From Cryptomeria japonica (taxonomy: Eukaryota; Streptophyta; Pinopsida; Cupressales; Cupressaceae), in NCBI RefSeq assembly GCF_030272615.1, contig NC_081415.1, positions 230,352,803 through 230,416,802 on the forward strand: 64,000 nucleotides of DNA, read 5' to 3'. The notes under the pieces were generated by a model that saw nothing but the letters and a program-made list of their open reading frames with translations, was not told the origin of the DNA and made no database searches. The position numbers and the translations under genes are program-made. Shown piece after piece: positions 50,001 through 60,237 of this stretch (position 1 is its first letter; each line of letters opens with the position of its first letter).

Positions 50001-50184
50001 AAATGTATAGTGATCCTAGATCCTCTATCTTGCAATCAATATAACTCATCAAATCATCTTTAACCAAAACTCCACTAGGAACTTGTGATAATGCATTATA
50101 TGACACAATTTGTTCCACTACTACAGCTTCCATTGGCTCAAATATAATCATTAACCTTTCTATAGTCTTTGAAGATGATTCCAT
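47080..50184 (-). pseudogene. Element 2 ORF2: large protein of unknown function, related to ORF2 of element 1
   Basis: The frame starts near 50184 (MESSSKTIERLMIIFEPMEA) and can be followed for about 1,000 codons with a frameshift in an A-run near 49440 and stops near 48965, 48518, 48420, 47690, 47310 and beyond. Its N-terminal part matches element 1 by eye: DLGSLYIYTLLKSLCDE against ELGHVEIKNIYDELCTD, VIGYRVFYSSRLNSVPS against VIGYCFFQSARENSVPC, and MNKYFNEFQKKM against MDDYFSKFQEKM. The middle is acidic, with K, E, T and P. The C-terminal third has heptads (YVPLKDSLFSFNKSVDDLHN). No enzyme motif is seen. Conservation of length, order and these blocks argues for a real function in the element's cycle. 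Confidence 0.7.
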
Positions 50185-50637
50185 TGCAGATGAACAAGAT
50201 TCGAAGTAGGATTTTCAAAGAAATACCTTTTCTCAGGCACGTTGCCTCATTTTACCGGTTGAATGCCCAAGTGCACACCAGATCAATCTTCTACAACCTT
50301 GAAATCATCTTGACTATAAATCACAATGCAACTTCAACAATTATCAACCAACAATCTTTCTCAGCTCAGCAAGCGCTCCAAATTTCTCTCTCGAATGCAT
50401 TAGGGTAAAAAAAACAAAGTGAAAATTTACTTTTATCATTTTTACCTACAAAATTAAATTCTCGCCCGTTAGGGTTGAAAACCCTAATTTCACCGCTCAA
50501 GGAGTAAAACCGGTTGATAATATATTGACAAAAAGCTACCAAAATTTCATGCTTCAAAATTTTCTTACCACTCATTCATCTCAAGGGGTCTGGAGGTGGA
50601 TTTACCATTTTAGCTCCCCTTAGCCATTTCCCAAGGC

Positions 50638-51935
50638 TTAGTTCACTGGTGCAGGGTTCTCTTCACTTGATGAAGGAACAGTTTCCTCTCTAGGTGAGTC
50701 ATCACTCTTTTTCTTCCATATCTGGTTCATTTCCTCTCTAGTTTCTTCAACATTTACTTGTTGCTTTCCTTTCTGATCCTTAGAATAATTGATCGATTTG
50801 CTATTTATGTATCTACTGAATTTTGCTAAGTGCCCCGGTTTGTTGTAGTGATAGCAGGCCATACCAGATAATCTCCAAGGTCCTACATTTCCTCTCCCAG
50901 TTCTTCTTCTGCAGTTCATAGCCACATGACCAAAGTTATTACAGATGGTGTATATGACATTCGTTACCTTTTTCATCTCAAATGAACTAAACCGGTTGTC
51001 GTAGGGTCTTTGTCAGTTCATGTTGACCCGGTTGTAAAAATTCCTCATCCAATTACCATTTGGTCTTGGATGCATATGCGATACAGGATTAATAGCTCCA
51101 TATCTGCACTCAACATATCTATGTCCATACATTCCACAAGTGAAGCAATGACCTTCAAACTTCTTAGACATATACCTAGCATTAGTATTAAAGCTTTCAT
51201 TCCTATTTAGTTTGTTTTTACAAACATTTGTAGTGTGACCAGGTTTTTGGCAAACAAAACAAATAGGTTTAAAGACCTTCTTACCAATAGGCTTTTTGAA
51301 CTTAGGAGCAAATTTGTTCTTAAGAGTGTTTCTCTTGGTATCAGAGGATTCACCTTTTTCAGATGTGTGAAAACCAAGCCCAGAGGCATCACCTTTCATC
51401 CTTTGAGACATTAATTTTGCTCTTCCAACAAGATAGAATTTTTTATGAACTTGTCCAACTTCTCATTTGTTTCAGTAAGCTGTTTGGTGAGATCTTCATT
51501 ATGTTTTGACAGGTTCTCTTTCAGAGATGATGCTAATTCAAGATCTAACTACAGGTTTTCCTTCTCTTCTCTTTCAGAATTCAGATGCTCATGCAAGGTA
51601 GAATTTTCTCCCTTGATCTTGGAAATGTCATGATCTCTTTCCTTGATAAGATCTTCAGCAGCTCTCCTGGCTTCCAGTTCTTGAATCATGCGGATAGTAA
51701 GACTTTCCAGCTCTCTCCTCAGATTTAGCTTTTCACCGTTAATTTTTTCAACCTCCTTAGCCAAAGCATCAATATTGGCTTCATCTGAAGAACTATTATC
51801 AAATATCTCCAATAGTTGTTCAGTAAGATCTCTCTTTTCAGTTTGAGAAGCTTTCAGTTTGACTCTTAGGGTTTCAATCTCATTTCTACTATCTTCTATC
51901 TCTCTAGCCATCTCAAGGTAGCTCATGTCTCCCAT
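50638..51935 (-). pseudogene. Element 2 gag-like protein: coiled coil and CCHC zinc knuckles
   Basis: It starts at ATG 51935 (MGDMSYLEMAREIEDSRNEI), close behind the primer site, and runs as a heptad-rich helix (ETLRVKLKASQTEKRDLTEQ, LNLRRELESLTIRMIQELEA). A basic stretch follows, then knuckles: CFVCQKPGHTTNVC and CFTCGMYGHRYVEC are complete. In the third the first Cys is replaced (TICNNFGHVAMNC). The fourth (CYHYNKPGHLAKFS) has lost two Cys. One stop (about 51550) and a frameshift near 51410 break it. The design matches element 1 and lacks the usual Copia gag core. Confidence 0.8.
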
Positions 51936-51974
51936 GGAGGTTTCAAGACTTCCTTCTAAGAAAATAGAAGTTAA

Positions 51975-51986
51975 GCTCTGATACCA
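51975..51986 (-). other. Primer binding site of element 2 (initiator tRNA-Met type)
   Basis: The minus strand reads TGGTATCAGAGC two bases after the 5' LTR end, exactly as in element 1. Confidence 0.92.
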
Positions 51987-51988
51987 AT

Positions 51989-53104
51989 TGATAGACTTGA
52001 AATGCACTAGGAGGGGGGGTGAATCAGTGACACCAAAAATAATACTACTTCAGCTAGTAATCGGTAGATGAACTTAACAGAGCTTTTGATTAAAATGCAT
52101 GTAATCCAAAATGATATAACAGCATTCACAATAAGTAAAACATCCACCATAACACAAATATTTATATGTGGAAAACCCAAATAGGTAAAAAAACCATGAT
52201 GAGATGGAGCTCACAAGTTAACTATCTGCAATAATAGATAATTGATCGGTTAGGGTCTATAAAGTGATCTGTTAGGAGCGAATCTGGTTAGAGATCCCAA
52301 AGCTTGATTAGAATCTTGTACCCTATGAAAGGTAGTACCCTATTAGGAGTAACCTCAGTGGAGGATTTCTAAATCCAAACTAATGGATCACCTTGTTAGA
52401 GGATTTGTACATTGAATCTTATTAGAGCTTACCCGGTTCGGGGATTTGATTTTTTCTATAATTGTTAGAAGACAACAAGAATGGTTTGATCTATCTGAGT
52501 AGCACAATACTTGCTTGAGCAGATCCTTCTAAACATATTCAACACTGCTATTCAACACACTCTGCAACTTGACACTTTTGCTCTCGCATACAACAAATCT
52601 CTTTCGCTCATCAACTTCATCATACATACATACATAATAATTCACTGTGATGTTAATATATAGACATTCAAATTTCATGTTGGCCTAAGGAAAATTATAA
52701 CACAATTTTCTAGGTGCATTGGATCTAGTCAAGTGACCATAACTCATCACAAAAATTACCGCCAAAAATTTTTCGGTGGGATAACTCATCATGATTTGTG
52801 GTAACTCATCACACAATCACCGAATATCGGTTGGCATTAAATATATAAACTGTTATCCTCAATCTTCTAACATGATCTTTGCTTGATCTTCATCTTGATG
52901 CGGACTAATGAATATCCACGGGTTGTCTCTTATGCATATACCGATTATCATAAAGTATCGGCTAGAGATAAACCAATAAGTATACTGGTTGTAGTGTAAA
53001 CAATCTTGAAGTTACACTGGTAGACAATATGAACATATGTGTGTGTATGTGTTTCATCAATGATAATATATGATGAATATATTACAATCATCATCAAGAC
53101 AACA
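51989..53104 (-). repeat. 5' LTR of element 2
   Basis: It is the partner of 45603-46759 with few differences. It ends AAGTCTATCA next to the primer site on the minus strand. The outer end reads TGTTGTCTTG and abuts AATAA. Confidence 0.92.
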
Positions 53105-53849
53105 AATAATACCTTGCTAGACTCTTTGTAAATTTGTCTTGGATCTTCATCTTGGGTTCGACAGTTAGATTATGAGTCTCTTCCTTTCCGTTGTCACATT
53201 TGTCATGAGTATGCTCGCCTTCAATGACATTATCCTAGGGTTAATAAAGTTGTTGGCTCTAATTCAACATCGAATGTGGATATAGAGGATAAAGGTAAAT
53301 CCCTCATGATGGGTGGTGGTCCAGTTAAGGATAAGGATGGGTTTGTGTCAGTTAAGCCTCGGGCTAAGGGAATGGGTCAAAAAAGACGTTTTCAAGATAG
53401 ATAATCTAATGAGGGTTTCAACCAGTTTGAGATGTTGGACACTTTGGCTTTGGAGGAAGGGAATCCTATGGATATGAATTATAGGGCTATTGTTATGGGT
53501 ATGGATCTATGCAAGAGCAAGAGGTTATTCAAGATCTCCAATCTTCGGATGGCTCGCACTAGGTTTCTCCTAGTGGTCTTGTTTTCAAAGATCTGGGTGA
53601 TTCTTCAACTCTTATGTAGGATGATATTATTTTGGTAGACATGGCTAAGGAGGTTCTTGCATTTTGTAAAAGTAAAGGGTCTTCTCAAGTTTTGGGATTG
53701 CAGCAACGACCCTTTAAAAAAGGTCCTTTTGAAAATTCTTCTAAAAATGGTCGCAAGAAGGATCAAGAGAAGTTTAAATTGGCTAGGGAATTGTTGGTGG
53801 AATCTAGGTTATTTAAACCCATTGATACTCACTTTTCCCAATCTCTTCC

Positions 53850-56800
53850 ATGATTATTCTTTCTTGGAATTTAAGGGGGTTGAATAGAATCCCTCGTTGA
53901 AAGGTTATTCATGATTTGGTGGCAGCTCATTCTCTAGATATTTTTTTGTGTTCAAGAGACTAAGATTTAAGTTGACTCCATGCTCTAGTGTGCTTCTTGT
54001 ATTTGGTGTTTTGGTCGGTATTAGGGTATCGGTTCTCAGGGTTATTCTGGAGGTTTGGCCCTTTTTTGGGACCCACATAAGATCATTCCACTTTGGTAGA
54101 TAACTAGTCACTCTACTCTCTCTCTGGTGGCCTCTAGTTTGGAATCTGGGGAGATTGTTTTGGTCACTAATGTGTATGATCCTATTGATATTCATGGTAA
54201 AATTAATCTTTGGTCTCATATTAAGTATGTTAGATATTGTGCTCCTCATTTTCCTTGGTTTTTATCTAGTGACTTCAATTCTATGTTAAGTTTGGAGGAA
54301 AAAGGGGGAGGGTTATCTCAGTTGGATCCTGCCTCTGATCTCTTTTCAGTGAATGTTGATTCCCTTGCTTTAATTGAGTCAAATAATTTAATGGGGTCTT
54401 TACTTGGAGTAATAGATGATGTGGAGATGATGTCATCTCTAAATGGTTGGATAGATTTTTTCTTTCCTTCTTTTGGGTGGGTGGGAGCTTGATTACAAAT
54501 TCTGATATTCTTGATTGGTGGGGCTCTGATCATTTGCAAATTAAATTTTCAGTAATTTCTTTTGGAGTTACCAAGAATCCTCCTTTCAAGTTTCAACCTA
54601 TGTGGATTCATGATTCATCCCTCCATGATTTAATGGCTCAGTGGTGGATAGATGGTGGCCCTGCCTATGGTACTGCTATGGTACTGCTATGTATTCCTTT
54701 GTTAAGAAATTTCAATTTGTGAAATTTCAGTTAAAACGATGGAAGAGAATGTGTTTTGGTAACCTTTATGCTAGGAAGAGGAATGTTCAAGCACGTCTTG
54801 ATATTATCACCCACCAAATTCAAGACTTTAGTTTCTCAGATGCTTTAGGCAGGGTTGATACCTAGGCCATGAGAGAGAGGAGTGGGAACTTCATGAGGAG
54901 ACTTTTTGGAAACAAAAGGCGAAAATTGATTGGCTTTAAGATGGCGATAGGAACATATCTTTTTTTCATAATTTTTTTCAATCTCGTCGAAATAAGAGTT
55001 ATATTTCCTCTTTGGTTAATTTTGAAGGAATTTAGCTATCTTCTTTGTAGGCTATTTCTCGTGAGGCTACTCAGTACTATTTGGCTCTTTTCTCTGAGGA
55101 TTCACCTCGTACTAAAACTGAGGAGAATATGATCCTTGCTTATTTCCCCTCTCTTGTCACTCATGTGACAAATAATTCCCTCATTCATCTAATCTCTCTA
55201 TCTAAATTGGAGGAGATTATTTTTAGGATGCATAAAGGTAAATCTCCATGCTCAGATGGATTTCCTATATAATTTTTTCAAGAATTTTTTGAATTTGGAT
55301 TTGTTGGAGGTGGTTCGGGAATCTATTGGTAGTAATAAAATGCTTTGTGCCTTGAATTATACTTTTCTTGTCCTTATTCCTAAAAAAAAAGAGCTAATCA
55401 GTTGGATTTATTTAGGCCCATTGCTCTATGTAATGTGGTGTACAAAATCATTACTAAATTGATTGCAAAGAGGCTCAAAAATTTCCTCTCATCTTTAATC
55501 TTGGATGAGGAATGGGGTTTTGTTACAGGAAGACAAATTTTGGATGGGGTGGTGGTTTCTTCTGAAACCATTCACTCTATGGTAACCTCTAAGGAGAAAT
55601 TTGTGTTTAGAAAGGTAGATATGGCTAAGGCCTATGATAGAGTTAAGTAGCGTTTTTTGCAAAAAAATCTCTTAGCCTTTGGCTTTTGTCTTCAATGGGT
55701 TAGTTGGACAATGAGTTGTGTTACTTATTCATCATTATTAGTTATTATTAGTGGTGATCCATGTGTGATATTTGGTGCTTCTAGAGGCCCTGGCCAAGGG
55801 GATCCTTTGTCCCCCTATTTGTTTATCATTATGGTTGAGGACCTTGGTAGATTTCTCAAGTCTCAAATTTCCCATGGTCAATTCAAGGGTGGAACTGGGC
55901 TAATGGGTTGCCTAGGCCTTACCATCTTTAGTTTGTGGATGATACTCCTCTTGTGGGGATTTCTCGGCTTCATGAAGCCATATCATTTAGGCAAACATTG
56001 GATATCTATTTAGCTACTTCAGGTCAACAAGTCAATGCGCATAATTCTTCTATCTTATTTTTTAACACTATAGAACCTATTCAAAGGAGGATTGCTAATA
56101 TTTTGAGGTTTCAAATTGGTTCTCTTCCCTTGATCTACTTAGGTATTCCTCTTGTTGTTGGTAGGAAACTTAGACCATTCTAGTAGGACTTGCTTGATAA
56201 GTTATGAAGGAAAGTTCATCATTGGACTCAACGTTGGCTTTCCACTATTTCTAGGGTGACTCTTCTTCAATTGGTGATATAGGCTCTTACCATTTATAGG
56301 ATTTTTCTTTAGGAGGCTCCTATGTACTTCCTTAAGGAATTTGATGCTCTCTCACACCAATTTCTTTTGAGTGGTAATTTGCATACTTCTAAGTGGAGTT
56401 TAGTTAAGTGGGAGATTTTAGTCCAAAGAAGGAGGGGGGCCTTGGTCTTCGTTCTACTGTCTTGAATGGGCACACTCTCATTGCCAAATTATATTGGTGT
56501 TGGTGTACTAGTCAGCATTAAGTTTGAGCTTGCATTATCATGCATAAGTATCTAAAAGTGGTTAATTTTTTAGATGTTCCTCACTATCCAATGGAGGGAA
56601 GGGGTTCTATGATTTGGCACACTCTGAAAACTGGGGCTCACCTTGTTAAGAGTGGTTTGTTTTGGATTTGTAATAAGGGCTTTGAAGCTCTTTTTGGGTT
56701 GGATTATTGGGATGGTCATCCCCTTATTCTCTCTTTGTATCCACATCCCCAACCCCTTTGTGATACTCTTACTATTGTTGGTTGGGATAAGGTGGATATT

Positions 56801-58149
56801 TTCAAGACTGCTTAGAATTTAGGACCAATGGTTGGTCATAGATGGAAGGATCCCTATGAGTGGCCACCAGGTGGGTCAGATGAAGACTGGGAAGAGTTGA
56901 ATCAAATTCTTGCTACTCATGAGTACAAATCCTTAGAGGGACAAGATGTTCTTTCCTAGGGAAATGATTCTTCTGGTAAGTATTTTGTTTCTGCAGGGTA
57001 TCTAGAGCTTGACAGGCAGTTGTTCAGTGGCTTGGAGGTACCTTGGTGGAAGCAGGTATGTAATAATTTTTCTTTGTCCAAATACAAATTTTTCATGTGG
57101 ATACTGGTTTAGAACTGGTGTCTTACTTAGGATAACCTACACAAGCGGGGCTTCCTAGGTTTCTTGATGTGTGTTTTGTGTCAAAATAGTGAGTGTGTTT
57201 CTTATATTTTCTTTCAATTTTCTTTATTCAAGGATATCTAGCACTTCTAGTGGGGTGTCTAGAACCAGGCCCATTGGCATGTGTCTTCTTTGGCTAAGTT
57301 TTGGGATTGTTGGGGTAAGGCTCTTGTTTAGACTTCTTTTCCTCAAGTTGCCTGGTCTTTGGGTCCTACCTTTATCATCTGGCATATTTGGTTGGAGGGG
57401 AATCGTGGGATTTTTCATGATGCTACTATAATTGTTCAACATCTATGGTCTATAAAATTATTCAATCTCTTTGAGAGATGGTTTCAACAAAGTGTGACTT
57501 AGTGAGAGGTGTTGAACCTAGAGATGATGTTATTTACAACGGTCTCAATTTTTCTCTTCAAGGAAATGTTTTGATGCAATTTTAATAGGTCATGCGGGAT
57601 AGATGTAGACATCCTTTATAGAAGGTAAATCGGGAGGGTCGCTAGTCCCCTCCTCATCAAGGAGTTTTGAAAATTAACACTAATGGTTCATCATGAGGGA
57701 ATCCTGGTCATGTTGGTATTGGTGGGGTTGGTTGTGATAGTTTTGGTGATGTTCCATTTATTTTTTCCATTTATAAGGGTAGTCATACTAATGATTTATT
57801 GGAGGCTCTTGCCATCTTGTACATTATGGAGTGTGGTTGTGGTCTTGGTTGGAGTAGGATTATTTTTGAATTTGATTCTCAGATGGTGATGACTTTGTTG
57901 AATGGCCAACGGATTGATGATGTTAGTTGGCACTTATTTGTGGTTATTAATTAGATTCTTTGGTTGTGAGGATCTTTGGAATATGTTACTTTTAGTCATA
58001 TTCGTAGGGGGTGGAATGGGGTTGTGGATTGTTTGGCCAAATGGGCTTCTGATTAGATGCAAAATTTGAATATTGTGGATCACATATAGTTGTGTATAGC
58101 ATTGTCTCATATGTTAGATAACTTAGTGGAGAATGACAGGGTGGTGTAA
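53850..58149 (+). pseudogene. LINE ORF2: AP endonuclease, reverse transcriptase, zf-RVT and RNase H
   Basis: It starts at ATG 53850 with the plant L1 endonuclease opening (MIILSWNLRGLNRI). The endonuclease continues with DFNSMLSLEEKGGG, a GVFTWSN block in a shifted frame and LDWWGSDHLQIKFS. The RT has the block around SPCSDGFP, FRPIALCNVVYKIITKLIAK, GFVTGRQILDGV, FRKVDMAKAYDRVK and SRGPGQGDPLSPYLFIIMVE. Its active site reads FVDDT where FADD is usual, and QVNAHNSS and PLIYLGIPL follow. A zf-RVT segment (WWKQVCNNFSLSKYKFFMWI, DNLHKRGF, CVLCQNSE) leads to RNase H (VGIGGVGCDSFG, LLEALAILYIMECG, FEFDSQMVMTLLNG, VVDCLAKWASD). Several frameshifts and stops inactivate it. It would nick DNA and prime cDNA synthesis from the cut end. 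Confidence 0.9.
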
Positions 58150-58252
58150 TGCTTTGTATGTTTTTTTTGTGATTGAATAAATTTGTACCCATGTTTTAGT
58201 CAAAAGGTCTAGACAAAATATAAAAACTTTATGATTACAACTTGCACTAGAT

Positions 58253-58505
58253 ATTATTATCCTTTAATTAATGAAAAATAATTCATATTCTAAAATCAAA
58301 ATAAACTTGAAGCCATGTCATCTATAATATCAAAGGACTCTTTCATGAATATTAAAACCAATGACCCTCTTTAATGACTCTTTCATGAATATTATTATCC
58401 TAAAATTAATGAAAAATAATTCATATTCTAAAATAAAAATAAACTTGAAGCCATGTCATCTATAATATCAAAGGACTCTTTCATGAATATAAAAACCAAT
58501 GACCC
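58253..58505 (+). repeat. Tandem duplication, period 138 bp
   Basis: 58253-58390 is repeated from 58391 on (attattatcc, acttgaagccatgtcatc, ggactctttcatgaatat) with few changes. It lies directly after the LINE end. Confidence 0.88.
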
Positions 58506-58689
58506 CCAAAAATTAGAAAAATAATTCCACTAGATTGTGAAAAGGTGGTACATTTTATTAAGGATAAGTTATTAGACCCATTTACAACATCTATAAATAA
58601 GGGCTTATATAATTTTAAAAATGTAATATTGTCCGAACTGAGGGGCTTTCAAAGCCACCAAAGTGGGTGCAGTCCTAATAAACAATATC

Positions 58690-59385
58690 AAGGGATGTGA
58701 AAAATTATTTCAAAGCCCAAAATAAAACCTACCCAAAATAGATATGTGCGCAAGTTTGATGGTACACATGTAACTTAATAGATAAGTCACATGGAACAAT
58801 ATTTTTAACTCCATGATACATTTGATGATCTAATGGTTAACATAGCTTCACTACATTTGGAATCAGAACCTTACAAATGGTATCAAATGAGTGAAAAACA
58901 AGGGATATCACTTAGTTGGAGAGAATCTACTAATGACTTAGTAGCCCATTATGAGAAACCATTGAAGGAGGACTATTTTACCCAAATTACAGATTTAACA
59001 CAAATAGAATCTATAGCTAAATTAAATGTTCAACATGTGAGATTGGCAATTTGAACTCAAGATGTGATACCTTGTTAAAGGCTACAACTCTACATCAATG
59101 GACTTAATGAATAGATTAAACGTGATCTTTTTTTATTGGAACCTTATACATTTAGAAAAGTTATGCAACATGTATTATTTATTAAGCAACAAAATCTAAC
59201 CACAAAAATTTCAACAGAGGGCTAAACCATAGGATGGAAAGATAAAAATGTCACTAATAATATTAACAAGAATAGGGTAAACTTATTTAGCCCAATAAAA
59301 TTACAAATAACTAAGATCTCCCCTCGACAAGAAGCAAAGGAAAGAAAAAAAGTATATGTTGGTATTGTGATAGCAAATAGTCTAG
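58690..59385 (+). pseudogene. Ty3/Gypsy gag fragment
   Basis: The frame reads IASLHLESEPYKWYQMSEKQ then ISLSWRESTNDLVAHYEKPL and KEDYFTQITDLTQ. In a shifted frame it continues as LQLYINGLNE then IKRDLFLLEPYTFRKVMQHV and IKQQNLTTKISTEG. This is the pattern of a plant Gypsy gag domain. A CWYCDS stretch at about 59360 looks like the beginning of the zinc knuckle, and the similarity ends there where an unrelated sequence starts. Upstream of 58833 there are several stops. It is a short remnant with no pol. Confidence 0.75.
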
Positions 59386-59407
59386 GGGGGTGAATTCACA
59401 AAGCTGG

Positions 59408-59630
59408 TTCCCACTTTTGCCAACGAAAGAATTTGGCGAAAGTGGGAATTTCGGATTTGACAATGTTCGAGCGAAACACAAATGTTCGCTCGGACTACCC
59501 CTGGGAGTCCGAGCGAACCAAACTATTCAGTTGGGTTCGATCGAACAGCGGGCGGGTTTTGGGTTCGAGTGAACCCATTAAAATATCAATATTTAATGGG
59601 TTCGCTCGAACCCCCCCATTCGCTCGAACC
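59408..59630. repeat. Cluster of inverted repeats with GTTCGnnCGAAC words
   Basis: A hairpin at 59408-59448 pairs TTCCCACTTTTGCCAA with TTGGCGAAAGTGGGAA around a 9-base loop. Seven near-palindromic words follow (59465, 59484, 59508, 59535, 59563, 59600, 59619). A second hairpin at 59561-59613 has 22-base arms with one mismatch. The stretch is much richer in CpG than its AT-rich surroundings. No protein frame explains it. Confidence 0.75.
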
Positions 59631-59649
59631 CTTTGCAGTTAGGGTTTTT

Positions 59650-60237
59650 TTTAAAATTTTATAAATATCGAAAATGACAGTTAAAAGGTCAATATTAAAT
59701 TTGACTTTTTCTGTCTGGTGGGGGTTGGATCGAACCAGTCGTCAGCATCACGTCATCGAGCCTTGTCCGCAGCAGTTAGCATCTTTCCTATTTCAGTTTT
59801 CGACCTTTGTTATATCAGGTGCACAAAATAACCCTTTGTTTGGTTTAATAATGTCTTTTTTTATTAAATTTGTAAATAATTTATTTGTTAATTTAATTTT
59901 TTAATTAAATAATTATATATAGTTATTGGTTTTCAACATTTTAGAAAAATGTTTGATAATTTATTATTTTTCATTATTTTAGAAAAATGTTTGATAATTT
60001 AATGTTTTGATTGAAATGTGTAAATTTGTTTTTAAAATTACATAATTGTATAGATGTATATTTTTTTCAACATTTTAAAAAATTGTTATGAAAAACATAG
60101 AAAACTACCCTGTAGTAAATCAGAACTTAGAAAAACATTAGCAAAAAAAGAAAAACGTTAAAAAAATTAATTTAAATAAACATTAGAAAATTTAGATACC
60201 AAATTTAAACAAATTAGACAAAATAAATTTCCTCTAC
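59650..60237. other. AT-rich stretch without genes
   Basis: TTTAATTT and AAAAATGTTTGATAATTTA words recur (near 59940 and 59985). Nothing coding is visible. Confidence 0.5.

Larger units (their letters stand above)
45603..53104 (-). mobile_element. Element 2: pol-less LTR retrotransposon related to element 1
   Basis: The LTRs at 45603-46759 (3' LTR) and 51989-53104 (5' LTR) are flanked by a perfect AATAA duplication (45598-45602 and 53105-53109). The minus-strand order is LTR, primer site, coiled-coil plus CCHC gene, ORF2, purine tract, LTR, the same plan as element 1. The proteins align only in part and the LTRs differ, so it is a sister family rather than another copy. No pol motif is present. 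It sits in LINE ORF1. Confidence 0.92.
43605..53852 (+). pseudogene. LINE ORF1 (DUF4283 plus degenerate zinc knuckle), in three pieces
   Basis: Piece one (43605-44031) runs from MEVNRVSSNL through a DUF4283-like RNA-binding block (SALKSWIQCTWQVEGDMKIM, FLVIFSNLANRNRVFEGGSY). Piece two (45386-45602) continues it (KPWHVGFNLSMNF, FWREDNFQQIVALLGKLV in a shifted frame). Piece three (53105-53852) has the region before the knuckle (WVRQLDYESLPFRCHICHEY) and a basic tail (VSVKPRAKGMGQKRRFQD). The knuckle has lost its GH pair (reads AR) and a stop follows. Frameshifts and stops are frequent. ORF1 proteins of plant L1 elements bind the element's RNA. It overlaps the ORF2 start by a few bases. Confidence 0.78.
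43324..58190 (+). mobile_element. Plant L1-type LINE, interrupted by a solo LTR and by element 2
   Basis: A leader from about 43324, ORF1 from 43605 and ORF2 (endonuclease, RT, zf-RVT, RNase H) to 58149 form a near full-length non-LTR element. Its ends are approximate: the left starts right after the Copia B LTR, and the right lacks a clear poly-A. Without its inserts it is about 6 kb. Both inserts are in ORF1 and are precisely bounded by their own target duplications, across which the ORF1 protein resumes. Confidence 0.85.
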
